IMG/VR virus record: IMGVR_UViG_3300006869_000041
Coordinates: 1 to 33,935 of that record
Length of the DNA stretch: 33,935 bases
Reading direction: 5' to 3' (one strand)
From: a virus
The position numbers and the translations under genes were made by a program. The notes under the pieces are model-generated. The model was not told where the DNA came from. It saw only the letters and a list, made by a program, of their open reading frames with translations, and did not search any database. Positions 1 through 9,694 of this stretch are shown piece after piece. Each line of letters starts with the position of its first letter. Position 1 is the stretch's first letter.

Positions 1-2932
1 CTTCACCTGCAATTTTAAGAGCAACATCTGTATTAGCAGGATCTAGATAGTAATCAGTATTAGCCGAATCAACAAATCTTGCAGCTTCAAAATCACCTGT
101 TGAGGAAAGAATCTTATTATTACGTACACGCACTCTATCAGCATCAGTCATGTAGAATCCGCCGCCAGATCCAAATGCAAGTTCGTCGGTTGATAAGAAT
201 GTTGCGTTTGCGTTACCAATTACATACGCGTCATTAGCACCATTCAGTTGTACAGAGCCATCTACGTGTAATCTGTTGTTTGTAATTGTGCGAGGGCCGC
301 CTATTATAGATGCAGTATCAGATACAGTATATGTTGTTGAATCGTTTCCTACTACAACATTACCATCGCTCAGAATTGCAAATCTACCAGTAGCTCCAGT
401 ATCATAGAAAACTTGATTTCCATCTGTAATATGATAGATATTTCCGCTTGCATCACCCGCAAGAGTATAATCTGTAGAAGTATCGCCATAATCTGCAAGC
501 TTATTGCTGGCTGTAAATGGATTATTGCCCATTACTCCAGAAGTTCTTACACTTAGAGCTGCAGATGGAGAAGAAGCATTTACTCCAAAATTAACTGATG
601 TGTATACTTCATTTGCAGTTGCTCTTAGTCTTTCAACTCCATTTGTCCACACCGCAAATTGATCATTTGTATCAAATCCAATATATGTATTTGTATCACC
701 GGTGTGAATTAAGTAATCATCTGTGTAATAAGTTGGAGCAAAAACATTTACTGAAGATGTAACACTAGTATTATTAATAGTTAATCTTGCTGTACCGCCA
801 GTTGTAAATGTTTGAGTATCTGTTCCAAATGAAATTTTATTATCAGTGTCACCATTATGGAATAATTCATCATCTAATCCTAATGAATGAAATACTGAGT
901 TGTCAGCAGGATCTGCATAATAAGCAGTGTTGTCTCTGTCATAGAAGTAAGATGCTCTAATACCACCGGATGGTGTAACATCTACATAAGTATTTCTTAC
1001 ATCTAATCTTAGTGCTCCGTTTGTTGAAATGCCAACTCTGTCTGCGCCTGGAGTGTACAAGCCGGTATTTGTATCAGATCCAAATGAATACGTTGGAAGA
1101 GCTTCAGTTCCGCTAGCACCTCTTGCTTGCCCAGCAAAAGATAATGAAACTCCAGTATCACCGAAGTTTGCGTAATAAGAATTATTATCAGAGTCATAAT
1201 AAGCAGGAGCATAAACGTTTTGAGTAAAGTCTGCAGAATCACTATCGATGTTTACTCTCTCGCCACCGCCTGTATAGATTTTAAATATGTTATCGGCTGA
1301 GAAACCAAAGTATGATGTTGTATTACCGCGATGACGAATAAAGTCATCTAAGTCGATACGTTGCATCTCAGATATACCGGCAGGATTTGTAAAGTACGCA
1401 TTATCATTTGCATCTACAAATCTTGGAGCGATTAGATCTGTGCCAACAGTAACTGCAGAAGCGGTAGTTGTGAATACAGTATTACCACCTGCAGTTAGTG
1501 TAATTTGATTGTCGGTAAATTCTAGATAAGTATCTGTATCACCATTATGAAGTAATCTATCGTCGATGCCTACTCTGTTCATTACAGACGTTGCAGCGAA
1601 ATCACCATAATAAGCTTGGTTGTCGTTATCGTAATATGTCGGTGAATACATCGCATTGACTGCTGTCACACCGTTATTGTTAACAACAAGTCTTTGGGAG
1701 TTACCAGTTCTAACTTCTAAAGAGTCAGCAGCATTAAAGTTAATAAATGTATCCGCATCGCCGTCTGCAATGATTTGACCGTACAACTCGATATCATTTA
1801 TATGAGATGTGGCCGCGGGTTCTACGTAATAAGAAGCATTGTCTGCATCTACAAATTGCTCAGCTACAACATTTCTTCCTACAATCCAGTCATCATTAGT
1901 ATCTGATCTCGCAGCATAGTTAAGCGAAGAGTTTAAAAAACCAATTTCACCAAGGCTTGAATACAAAGACCTATTGACGTTTTGGCCATCCATGATAAGT
2001 TGTGCACCGGCCGCAGTATTATTACCAAGAGTTAGAGTTCCTTGGAAGATATAGTTGCCTGTTCCAGTATCATTTGCATCTGAACGCAAGAATTGAGCAG
2101 CTTCTAATCCGTCGACAGTGTCTGCATCAAAACCATTACCGGAGCCTTCGTCGGCAGTTGTAATAATTCTACCGAGTGGATTACCATTTGTTTCAATTTG
2201 CCAATAGTCGGATGTTTCATTCCATACAAGTTTAGGATTTGTAAGAGTACCACGTTCTACTTCAATACCAGCATTTTCTGATGGAGTACTTCCCGTATAA
2301 TTTGCATTTAGAGTGATAATGTTATCAGAAAGTAGAATCTCTTCTGTGTTGATGTATGTAGTTGTGCCTTGTACTGTGAGGTTACCCGTAATAATAAGGT
2401 TACCATCCATAGTATCGTCTTCATCTGCACGAAGGAATTGGAGTGAATCAAGTCCATCGAGCAAGTCGGCGTCCAAACCTGAACCTGCGCCATCGTTACC
2501 AGCATTCCAGAATACGTTACCTAGATATTGCGGCTCGCGTTTAAAGTCAATACCAGTTGAGCTAAATTCAAGATCGGTTGCACCATTATAAACAATTTCA
2601 ACACCGTCGGTATCGTCATAGAATCTAATACCATTGTTTTGACCTGAGTTAGTAAGCTCATAATCACCTGAACCAAAATTTACAAGTTGAAGACTATCTG
2701 AATCACCTCTAAATTCTGCGATAATTGAATTTGCCGCATGACCTCCAGTATTGAAGATCTGCATTGTTGCTAAACTTGCATTTGATTGAGTAAACGATGC
2801 CGATCCGGTAAATAGTGAACTACCGGTTACTTGTAACTCGTCTGTGCTGTTAAATGAAGTTGAGCCTACTACAATCGCACCAGTTGGTGACAATAGGCCA
2901 TTTTTGACTATAAACTTTTTATCGTTTGCCAT
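1..2932 (-). CDS. Tail fibre-like structural protein, C-terminus beyond left edge (at least 977 aa)
   Basis: I translated the reverse strand from the ATG at 2932; the frame stays open to the left edge (977 codons), so the C-terminus is missing. A purine-rich GGGGAG about ten bases upstream is the ribosome binding site, and a late promoter lies at 2975-2982. The N-terminus begins MANDKKFIVKNGLLSPTGAI. Residues ~140-260 hold 'SGLDADLLDG', 'GNLTVQGTTTYINTEE' and 'AGIEVERG', elements familiar from phage fibres. Further on, a period of about 70-80 residues repeats '(F/Y)(V/Y)DxDNxAYYxDPxxTS' followed by 'HNGDTDTYxxF'. Such beta-rich repeats suit a trimeric shaft, which would act outside the virion in host contact. 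An S74 chaperone might follow beyond the edge, but this is a guess. Fibre identity is likely; which fibre is unknown. Confidence 0.85.
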   Translation of the reverse strand, partial: MANDKKFIVKNGLLSPTGAIVVGSTSFNSTDELQVTGSSLFTGSASFTQSNASLATMQIFNTGGHAANSIIAEFRGDSDSLQLVNFGSGDYELTNSGQNNGIRFYDDTDGVEIVYNGATDLEFSSTGIDFKREPQYLGNVFWNAGNDGAGSGLDADLLDGLDSLQFLRADEDDTMDGNLIITGNLTVQGTTTYINTEEILLSDNIITLNANYTGSTPSENAGIEVERGTLTNPKLVWNETSDYWQIETNGNPLGRIITTADEGSGNGFDADTVDGLEAAQFLRSDANDTGTGNYIFQGTLTLGNNTAAGAQLIMDGQNVNRSLYSSLGEIGFLNSSLNYAARSDTNDDWIVGRNVVAEQFVDADNASYYVEPAATSHINDIELYGQIIADGDADTFINFNAADSLEVRTGNSQRLVVNNNGVTAVNAMYSPTYYDNDNQAYYGDFAATSVMNRVGIDDRLLHNGDTDTYLEFTDNQITLTAGGNTVFTTTASAVTVGTDLIAPRFVDANDNAYFTNPAGISEMQRIDLDDFIRHRGNTTSYFGFSADNIFKIYTGGGERVNIDSDSADFTQNVYAPAYYDSDNNSYYANFGDTGVSLSFAGQARGASGTEALPTYSFGSDTNTGLYTPGADRVGISTNGALRLDVRNTYVDVTPSGGIRASYFYDRDNTAYYADPADNSVFHSLGLDDELFHNGDTDNKISFGTDTQTFTTGGTARLTINNTSVTSSVNVFAPTYYTDDYLIHTGDTNTYIGFDTNDQFAVWTNGVERLRATANEVYTSVNFGVNASSPSAALSVRTSGVMGNNPFTASNKLADYGDTSTDYTLAGDASGNIYHITDGNQVFYDTGATGRFAILSDGNVVVGNDSTTYTVSDTASIIGGPRTITNNRLHVDGSVQLNGANDAYVIGNANATFLSTDELAFGSGGGFYMTDADRVRVRNNKILSSTGDFEAARFVDSANTDYYLDPANTDVALKIAGE

Positions 2933-2974
2933 TCGGTTCACTCTCCCCAGTTTGGCGTATATTCTGCTTTGATA

Positions 2975-2982
2975 TATTTATA
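2975..2982 (-). promoter_or_regulatory. T4-type late promoter
   Basis: The minus strand reads TATAAATA, the exact T4 late promoter box, in the 55-bp gap between the 816-aa gene and the leftmost fibre gene, whose ATG lies about 42 bases downstream. In T4 this box is recognised by the gp55 sigma factor with the gp45 clamp; those genes are not in this window. Confidence 0.8.
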
Positions 2983-2987
2983 AGATG

Positions 2988-5438
2988 CTACGTAATCGTA
3001 GTACCTACAACTTTAAATACTGTACTTGAACTTGAAGCAGGTGTTGCTAATAGTTGTACAAAAGGCCCACTGATCGATACGTCAAAGGTTGCTAGAGAAC
3101 TACCTGTATACACTGTACCATATTCTGTTGCAATTGCCGTAGATCCATCATGAGTAATTAACAATTTAGAAATATGTCTAGCACTACCTTGAGTTGCAGT
3201 AATTGTTAACTCAGCTCCGCTATATGTTGTAGGGAATACTTGCACTGTTGTCTGTGCTGTAGATGTTGTTGTAGTACTTGATGAAACAAGAGTAGAGTGA
3301 CTTAGATTTAAATTACCCTGTACAGTCAAGTTGCCGGTCATTGTATCGCCGGTAACGTTTACATATCTAGCATCGGCAGTTGCTTGATCTAAGTAAGTTC
3401 TTACACCTTTTGTTACAGAAATTACGTGACCGAAATCGTCAAAGTCTAAAGCTTCAACAAATTCTTGAGATGCGCCTGTATTTGCAAAAGCAACATTAGC
3501 TTGTGAAGAAGTATCAGTATGACTTATTGTTACGTTAGCACTTAATGCACCACCACCCGTTAAACCGGTACCAGCAAGAACATGCGTTGTTTGCGGTACG
3601 AAGTTTGAGTCAACTTCAGTTTCAGTATAGTAGCGGTTGTCAAGCTGACCTGCATCCAACTCAGTTTCTGTGTAGTAACGATCATCTAAATTCAGAGTAC
3701 CAAGACTTGTTACATGACCAAAACCATCAACCCCAATGCTTTGTATTACACTACCTTGTACGTTGGTCACAGATGCTTGAGTGCTCGTGTCTTCGTGCTG
3801 AATATGAATTGAAGCATTGTTAGCTTGGTTAAGAGTAAACGTTGTTGAAGCTGCTACCAAACCATTGTTTGCAACAATATCAATCTGGCCGTCGCCAATA
3901 AGATTAGATGCGTTGTTTGCAGATTGGTCAAAAATTTCTTGAGCAGAATATCCATCAAGAGTATCTGCGTCCAAACCAGAGCCGTTACCCATGAAACCTT
4001 CATGGAATATTTTCTTTTCAACAGTGCCAGTACCAGTGACATCATAACTATATCTTAAGCCATCTCTTTGAGGATCTGTTGCCGCTTGAGTTGGTGTTGT
4101 AAATTCTAAGAAACTAGTTGTTGAATTGTCATAAACACGAACACCATTACCATTTATGAAAGATAGCGAGCCTTTTACTGTTCCACCTTGGCGAAGATAT
4201 ATCGTAGGACTTCCAGTTCCAGATGTAGTATTTACGTTGAATTCACTTTCAAAAGTATCCATCAATGTTTGGTATGTTGTACCATCACCTGTTGCAATTG
4301 TCAAGGTGCTATTCGATGAATTCCAAACTACGTCATCTACACCTGCAACTGCAGTATTAGACATTGCGGTAATACGGCCGTCAGCGGCTACAGTTACAAC
4401 AGGAATTTGAGATGCGCTGCCATATGTTCCGGCAGTAACACCCGTGTTCGCTATGTCTGCCGTAATACTTAGATTACCATCTGTTGCAGTGGCTGTACCA
4501 GTTACATCTCCAGTTAGTGTAACTTCTGTTTCTGTAGAAACATGGAAAACTGATCCATCACCAGTTTCTAAAGTTATTGTATTATTAGCAGCAGAATACG
4601 TAAAGTTATCTACACCGGCAACTGGAGTTGTTGTTGCGTTTGTGATACGACCGTCTGCCGCAACCGTGACAACTGGAATGGCTGTTGCAGAACCATATGT
4701 ATTTGCAGTAACACCTGATGCCGCAATGTCAGTTGCAACAGAAATCGTTCCTGTGTTTGAAGTTGTTGTACCTGTAACATCGCCAGTAAGAGTAACTGTT
4801 AAATTAGATTTAACTACACCATCGACTGTAATGTCTCCTGCGAAAAATCCATTGTTTGCGCTAATATCACCAGCGACGTCCAATGCATCAAAGCCAAGTG
4901 TATTAATGTTAATTGAATTTGCAGTAAGATCTTCAACTGTTAGATCTTTAAATTCATTTAAGTAGATATTATATATTGTACCATCACCAGTTGTTAATGT
5001 CAACTGATTATTTGCAGAATCCCAAGTAAAATCATCAACACCTGCAACAGGAGTAGTATTGGCAGAAGTAATTCTACCATCAGAATCTACCGTAATAATT
5101 GGAATGGCTGTAGAAGATCCATAGGTGTTTGCTACAACACCCGTGGCCGTATTAGTGAAGTTGGCCCAATCTAAATAATAAGATCCTTGCTGGCCATCTA
5201 GAAGATCTGCATCTAAACCTGAGTTAGCACCATCAACTCCCGAAAGAAGTGAGAGGATAGCAGCCGCATCGAGGTCTGCCGAAACATCTACAATAGATTC
5301 GGTATTTGCAACTGGATCATATTTTTTGAAGTAAAGTTTACCATCAGCCGTGTTAATTGCTACCTCACCCAGCTCTAACTGGGCAGTAGTAGGCACACGT
5401 CCAGCGACGGCACTACGCTTTAATTTAATGGTTGACAT
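2988..5438 (-). CDS. Tail fibre-like structural protein (816 aa)
   Basis: The ATG at 5438 is preceded by AAAGGGA at good spacing. The N-terminus (MSTIKLKRSAVAGRVP...LGEVAINTADGKLY) is a recurrent N-terminal module of phage fibre proteins. Three copies of a ~55-residue repeat ('TYGSxxxIPxxTVxxDGRIT...VAGVD...TGDGT') occupy residues 98-153, 242-296 and 332-387. 'SGLDAD(L/T)LDG' occurs at ~73 and ~487, 'YYTETE' twice near 590-610, and 'FGHV' twice near 573 and 669. The C-terminal ~65 residues (ISKLLITHDGS...TEYGTVYTG) form a small beta domain seen at the end of other phage structural proteins. No catalytic residues are evident. It follows the 1394-aa fibre after 57 bp and is probably co-transcribed with it. 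Fibre assignment is strong; its exact place in the virion is unknown. Confidence 0.85.
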   Translation of the reverse strand: MSTIKLKRSAVAGRVPTTAQLELGEVAINTADGKLYFKKYDPVANTESIVDVSADLDAAAILSLLSGVDGANSGLDADLLDGQQGSYYLDWANFTNTATGVVANTYGSSTAIPIITVDSDGRITSANTTPVAGVDDFTWDSANNQLTLTTGDGTIYNIYLNEFKDLTVEDLTANSININTLGFDALDVAGDISANNGFFAGDITVDGVVKSNLTVTLTGDVTGTTTSNTGTISVATDIAASGVTANTYGSATAIPVVTVAADGRITNATTTPVAGVDNFTYSAANNTITLETGDGSVFHVSTETEVTLTGDVTGTATATDGNLSITADIANTGVTAGTYGSASQIPVVTVAADGRITAMSNTAVAGVDDVVWNSSNSTLTIATGDGTTYQTLMDTFESEFNVNTTSGTGSPTIYLRQGGTVKGSLSFINGNGVRVYDNSTTSFLEFTTPTQAATDPQRDGLRYSYDVTGTGTVEKKIFHEGFMGNGSGLDADTLDGYSAQEIFDQSANNASNLIGDGQIDIVANNGLVAASTTFTLNQANNASIHIQHEDTSTQASVTNVQGSVIQSIGVDGFGHVTSLGTLNLDDRYYTETELDAGQLDNRYYTETEVDSNFVPQTTHVLAGTGLTGGGALSANVTISHTDTSSQANVAFANTGASQEFVEALDFDDFGHVISVTKGVRTYLDQATADARYVNVTGDTMTGNLTVQGNLNLSHSTLVSSSTTTTSTAQTTVQVFPTTYSGAELTITATQGSARHISKLLITHDGSTAIATEYGTVYTGSSLATFDVSISGPFVQLLATPASSSSTVFKVVGTTIT
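4278..5147 (-). repeat. Three ~55-residue protein repeats in the 816-aa fibre
   Basis: Residues 98-153, 242-296 and 332-387 share the pattern TYGS-x-x-x-IP-x-x-TV-x-x-DGRIT...VAGVD...TGDG. 'LTGDVTG' linkers precede copies 2 and 3. The copies have diverged in sequence, which suggests old internal duplication extending the shaft. Confidence 0.8.
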
Positions 5439-5460
5439 ATGTATGTCCCTTTGTTATAAT

Positions 5461-5472
5461 ACCTATATAGGT
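5461..5472. other. 12-bp palindrome in the 57-bp intergenic gap
   Basis: ACCTATATAGGT is a perfect inverted repeat in the gap between the 1394-aa and 816-aa genes. It contains a TATATAGG-like element on the minus strand that could be a weak, degenerate late promoter or a binding site. No TATAAATA or terminator is visible in this gap. Function is uncertain. Confidence 0.3.
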
Positions 5473-5495
5473 TACAAAATAATAATAGTTGTTTC

Positions 5496-8400
5496 TTAGA
5501 ATGTTCCTCCATCAATCTCATTAATGGCAATTGCAACTTGGCCGGCAGTGACGGTTGTATCTACACCATCTGTACCGGTGAATGTTAGGCTCGTGCCGAG
5601 AGTGATTTCAGTATTCGCACCGTTTTCATCAACAATAGTAAATGGTTTTGCTTCTAGTACATCATTATTTATTTCAAGCGTAGAATTATCTACATTAACA
5701 GAGAACGTTGTTCCTGTCAAGGTTAAACCATCACCACCAGAATATGTTCCCTCACCTGAGAACTGATACCAACTTACATCGTCTGTTCCAAGACTAAATG
5801 TTTCTGCGTCATTAACAGTTGCAACATATCCAGTACCTCCATTTGTGGTACCGTCAGTTACAAATTGGAAAGATCCAGGAATTTCTGATGATTCGTTAAA
5901 GTATTCTCCTCTAGTAAGTACCCAAGGAGTTCCACCACTACCAACCTCAGTGACTTCATATGAGCCATTTTCTTCTGCGTTGGTTTGATCTTTAACAAGT
6001 ACTCTATCTCCAACATTCCATGAAATGACGCCATCTACAGAGAAAGCCACATTAGTGTTGGCTGTAAGAGTTCCTGCACCGTTATTATATATTGCACCTA
6101 GATCTACTGTTGTTGCGGCAAGAGCTGAAGGAATAACTCGTAGACCTTGTACTGTATTATCTACATAAGATTTATTGGCAGCATCACTACCAGCTGTAGG
6201 TGCAGCAACATTTGTAATTCTAGAGCTGTTGACATTTAATTCAAGAGCTGTTCCAGTACTGATTGAAACACCGTTAGCTTGAAGTTGCAGATTTTGCCCG
6301 TTGTCTACATATATTCTTCTATCTGCACCTGATCCACCGATCTTAACATCAGATGCTTGTACTACTGTTTCAACTTGAATATGTTTAAGGAATGAGTTTG
6401 TACCACCTGGATGCAAGAAATATGTTTGAGCATCAGCATCTACAAATCTTTCAGCTTTAACATCACCATTTTGTACAACCCAATCACCAGACTGTTTATC
6501 AGCATAAGCTGCAAAGTTGAATGTCTGATCAAGGAAACCTATCTGCCCGCTTGTAGCATAGATATATGCAGAAGAAGACGCTCCATCTTTCATCTCAATT
6601 TGAGAATATGCTTGTCCTTCTCCAACTTTCAAACCTTTAATAATAGAGGTTCCGTTTGGATCCATGTAATAGGCGTTGTCGTCTGAATCGTAGTATCTTG
6701 GAGCAAAAACGTTACCAGTAAATACTGCACCTGAGGTGGTAGAATATCTTGTATCTAGGTATGCATAATCTAGAATAAGATCTGGGGCAGATCCTGCTGA
6801 CTGAGTATGAGTAACATTGATACCGCTGTTATTAGCAGAAGATGTAACGTCGTTAACGTAGTTTGCAGTAATCGTAACTGGGATTGTAACATCACCGGCT
6901 TGTACTACTGTATTTGAACCACTTACATCCCCACCTAGATTAATATCAAAGTTTGTAACTTCTGCATAAATTTGGTCGTTAGCATCAATGTTAAAGAAGT
7001 TGATACCTTTGTTAAGACCAGCATCCTGCCCATCCGTAAACATAAGACCAACAAGGTCATGCACAGTTTCTGTAAAGTCAGGAATCGCGTTAGCTTGAAG
7101 CTCAACCGGAATCTCTGTAGCAAAATCGATACGACCGTCTGCTGTAACTCTAATACGAGGAGTAAATCCGTCATTACCGTAGATGCCAGTAGATCCAGCC
7201 ATTGGCTCAGTAAGGCCAATCTCGAAAGAGTTGTTTGCTTGATCTGGAACACCTTTTATTTCCAACTGATCTTCAGTGAAAGTAATCGTTGGGCTTTGAA
7301 TCAGGTTAATATAGTTGTAAGTATTTGCACCGTTATCACCTGAAATAATATTCAAGTTGGATGTAAATGTATCGACATAAGCTTTATTTGCAGCATCGGT
7401 GGCAGCAGTAGGAGTTGCAACATCAGTGATTCTATTATTGTTTACACTGATATTTCCAGTGGCATCAAGATTTAGATCACCCGTAGATGTGATTGTAGAA
7501 TTAGCAACTATGTTTGTTCCAATGGTAAGTTTCTTAACACCGGCTGTAAAGAATTCTAATTCATCATTGTCTGCATTTGGAGATGATTCGGCAGTAATCT
7601 TTGTATCTTGGTCGATGTCAATTACTGAACCAGCAAGACCCGCCCATGCTACTCCGTCGTAACCCTCGAAGCGAGAATCATCTGTGTTATAGCGTAACAT
7701 ACCAGTTACTGCTGACGGTCTTTCTGCTACAGTACCAACTGGAATCTTAACGGCACCTGTTGTGTCAATAGTAATAACTTCATCACTACTGTCAAGTGTA
7801 TCTACAAATAGTTTGTTCCAATTTTTAGTGGTAGAACCCAAGTTGTAAGTTCTATCTGCATCTGGAATTAAGTTACTTTCAAAATCAGCAACCACTTGAA
7901 TGGCATCTGTGTTTGCATCACCAATAGTAATGTTACCGCCGATATTAACGTTTCCAGTTACATCAACATTTCCATAAAAATAAGCAGTATTTGAAGAATC
8001 AATTTTTGCAGCAAGTGTTCCGCCAGTAATAAATCTTAATTCGTCATTATCAGAGCCAGGTGAAGTTTCAGCTGTAATTTTTGTATCTTGGTCGACATCA
8101 ATAACGCCTCCCAAACCAGACCAAGCTGTTCCGTCATATCCTTCAAACTGGCCGTCTTGATTATTAAAACGAATCATACCTTGAACGGCTGTTGGACGTT
8201 CTGCAGTATTTCCGTTTGGAATTGTAATAGCGCCTGTTGTATCAATTACAACATTAACATTGGCAAGCATTTGAGTGGAATCTAAAAGAAGTGTTTGTGT
8301 TCCACCAGTAAAGAATTTAAGTTGATCGTTATCAGCACCAGCACTATTTTCTGCAATAATTTTTGTATCTTGGTCAACATCAATAACACCACCAAGTCCT

Positions 8401-9680
8401 GACCAAGCAATACCATCATAACCTTCAAACTGTCCATCAAGAGAATTAAAGCGAATCATACCTTGAGCGGGTGTTGGTCTATCGCTACTATTTCCTGATG
8501 GTAAAGTTACTGCACCAGTTCCACCAATTTGCAGAATACCGGTGTTGGGTGTAATAGAATTAATTACTTGGCTGGCATCTACGTGGAATTCTGTGCCTTC
8601 TAATGAAAGACCGTTACCAGCAGTAAATGTACCAACACCTTGGAATTGAGTCCAAGTAATATCGTGAATATCGAGTTGGAATGTTTCAGCATCTGATACT
8701 GTCGCTACCCAACCAGTTTGCCCGTAAGTATTACCATCTGTTACAAACTCATACGAACCAGGAACATCTGTTGCAGTCAGGTTAAAGAATGCTCTTCTAA
8801 GTACCCAATCAATGAGACTAGAACCGACAACGTCGATGTTATATGAACCGTTTTCTTCTGGATTATTCTGATCTTTAACGAGGATGTTATCTCCTCTAGA
8901 CCAGTTTGTAACACCGTCAATATCTAGAACTGCCGTTGCAGGAATCGTAATTGTCGCGCCGATAGTTGTATTACCGGAAGCAAAAGTACCGCCAAGATCT
9001 GCTGTTGTTGCGGCAAGAGCTGACGGTCTTACAATAAGACCTTGAGCAGTATTGTCAACATATCTTTTGTTTGCGGCGTCTCGTGGATCTACTGGATCCT
9101 CAACAACACGAACAGTTAATTCAAGAGCAACTAATTCGTCAGATAGATATTCTCGCGTTACAACGTCTGTATTTGCTTGTGGCGGTGCAACATTGATAAG
9201 TCTATTATTACTAAATGAAACGTCATTGTTTGGACCTGCTATAGATCCAACATTAGTAAATGACAAACCATCTAGTGTTGATGTATTATCACCTAGATTA
9301 AGTGTTGTATTTGCAAAGCTAATTGATTGAGAAGAAATAACGCCGTTGGCGGCCGAGAAGTTTGATGTACTTAACTCAGCATTAGTAACAGCTGTAAGAT
9401 GCCCAAACTGATCTACTGTAACATTGTTAAGTAGACCGAGAGCTGTGTTATTCGTGTTTGCTTGTGACGATGTATCAGCGTGAGAAACTTCTACGTTTGC
9501 TGTTTCTATCTGATTTGGAGTTACAACAATACCGTCTCCGGCTGTTATATTAGCAATATAATTGCCGGTTGTATCTGCACCAAGCGCAACTGAATCTGGT
9601 GTTATAAGAGGCTTTTTTTCTCCGGCTGCTACAAGTCTTACTGAGTTTGTTTGGGAGTTAACCTTTAATTTGATAGCCAA
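5496..9680 (-). CDS. Large tail fibre-like structural protein with TTG start (1394 aa)
   Basis: The start is TTG at 9680 with GGAGG eight bases upstream, the Shine-Dalgarno lying in the last codons of the 108-aa gene three bases away. Residues 1-110 contain 'SHADTSSQAN' and 'QFGHLT', a module shared with the 816-aa fibre. Residues ~200-367 and ~1166-1329 are two copies of a ~165-residue domain ('AANKxYVDN...PSALAATT...LVKDQxNxEENGSY...FVTDG...DAETF'), known from many phage fibres. Three ~72-residue copies of 'RPxxxxGMxRxN...FEGYDGxAWxGL...IDxDQDTKI' lie at 388-714. Residues ~990-1100 carry 'YYDSDDNAYYMDP' and 'FVDADAQTYF', matching the leftmost fibre. A structural fibre role is well supported; no enzyme motif is seen. 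Confidence 0.87.
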   Translation of the reverse strand: MAIKLKVNSQTNSVRLVAAGEKKPLITPDSVALGADTTGNYIANITAGDGIVVTPNQIETANVEVSHADTSSQANTNNTALGLLNNVTVDQFGHLTAVTNAELSTSNFSAANGVISSQSISFANTTLNLGDNTSTLDGLSFTNVGSIAGPNNDVSFSNNRLINVAPPQANTDVVTREYLSDELVALELTVRVVEDPVDPRDAANKRYVDNTAQGLIVRPSALAATTADLGGTFASGNTTIGATITIPATAVLDIDGVTNWSRGDNILVKDQNNPEENGSYNIDVVGSSLIDWVLRRAFFNLTATDVPGSYEFVTDGNTYGQTGWVATVSDAETFQLDIHDITWTQFQGVGTFTAGNGLSLEGTEFHVDASQVINSITPNTGILQIGGTGAVTLPSGNSSDRPTPAQGMIRFNSLDGQFEGYDGIAWSGLGGVIDVDQDTKIIAENSAGADNDQLKFFTGGTQTLLLDSTQMLANVNVVIDTTGAITIPNGNTAERPTAVQGMIRFNNQDGQFEGYDGTAWSGLGGVIDVDQDTKITAETSPGSDNDELRFITGGTLAAKIDSSNTAYFYGNVDVTGNVNIGGNITIGDANTDAIQVVADFESNLIPDADRTYNLGSTTKNWNKLFVDTLDSSDEVITIDTTGAVKIPVGTVAERPSAVTGMLRYNTDDSRFEGYDGVAWAGLAGSVIDIDQDTKITAESSPNADNDELEFFTAGVKKLTIGTNIVANSTITSTGDLNLDATGNISVNNNRITDVATPTAATDAANKAYVDTFTSNLNIISGDNGANTYNYINLIQSPTITFTEDQLEIKGVPDQANNSFEIGLTEPMAGSTGIYGNDGFTPRIRVTADGRIDFATEIPVELQANAIPDFTETVHDLVGLMFTDGQDAGLNKGINFFNIDANDQIYAEVTNFDINLGGDVSGSNTVVQAGDVTIPVTITANYVNDVTSSANNSGINVTHTQSAGSAPDLILDYAYLDTRYSTTSGAVFTGNVFAPRYYDSDDNAYYMDPNGTSIIKGLKVGEGQAYSQIEMKDGASSSAYIYATSGQIGFLDQTFNFAAYADKQSGDWVVQNGDVKAERFVDADAQTYFLHPGGTNSFLKHIQVETVVQASDVKIGGSGADRRIYVDNGQNLQLQANGVSISTGTALELNVNSSRITNVAAPTAGSDAANKSYVDNTVQGLRVIPSALAATTVDLGAIYNNGAGTLTANTNVAFSVDGVISWNVGDRVLVKDQTNAEENGSYEVTEVGSGGTPWVLTRGEYFNESSEIPGSFQFVTDGTTNGGTGYVATVNDAETFSLGTDDVSWYQFSGEGTYSGGDGLTLTGTTFSVNVDNSTLEINNDVLEAKPFTIVDENGANTEITLGTSLTFTGTDGVDTTVTAGQVAIAINEIDGGTF
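5694..6185 (-). repeat. Copy 2 of the ~165-aa 'LVKDQ/EENGSY' domain
   Basis: Residues 1166-1329 of the 1394-aa fibre repeat residues 200-367: DAANK-YVDNT-QGL, PSALAATT, LVKDQ, EENGSY, FVTDG, VATV-DAETF and a final GLTLTGT. Near-identity over several short blocks indicates duplication of a whole domain to opposite ends of the protein. Confidence 0.85.
7539..8519 (-). repeat. Triplicated 'FEGYDGxAW' module in the 1394-aa fibre
   Basis: Residues ~388-460, ~483-554 and ~642-714 each contain RP-x-x-x-x-GM-x-R-x-N, FEGYDG-x-AW-x-GL and ID-x-DQDTKI-x-AE-x-S. The first two copies are adjacent and the most alike; the third follows a ~90-residue insertion. Confidence 0.85.
8580..9083 (-). repeat. Copy 1 of the ~165-aa 'LVKDQ/EENGSY' domain
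   Basis: Residues 200-367 of the 1394-aa fibre, paired with the second copy at residues 1166-1329. This domain recurs in fibre proteins of many tailed phages, generally without an assigned activity. Confidence 0.85.
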
Positions 9681-9694
9681 GGGTTATACCTCCG
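9681..9694 (-). promoter_or_regulatory. Shine-Dalgarno that fixes a TTG start
   Basis: The minus strand reads CGGAGGTATAACCC directly before TTG-GCT-ATC. The strong GGAGG lies eight bases from the TTG, and the protein then reads MAIKLK, a typical fibre N-terminus. No in-frame ATG offers a better start nearby. The GGAGG overlaps the final codons of the preceding gene, so translation is probably coupled. Confidence 0.75.

Noticed and set aside
1795-1802. TATAAATG late-promoter variant inside the leftmost fibre gene
   Set aside because: Within coding sequence, no start codon downstream in a useful place.
4444-4965. 173-aa plus-strand open frame
   Set aside because: Lies wholly inside the well-supported 816-aa fibre gene on the opposite strand; low-complexity Val/Ser/Pro product and no promoter.
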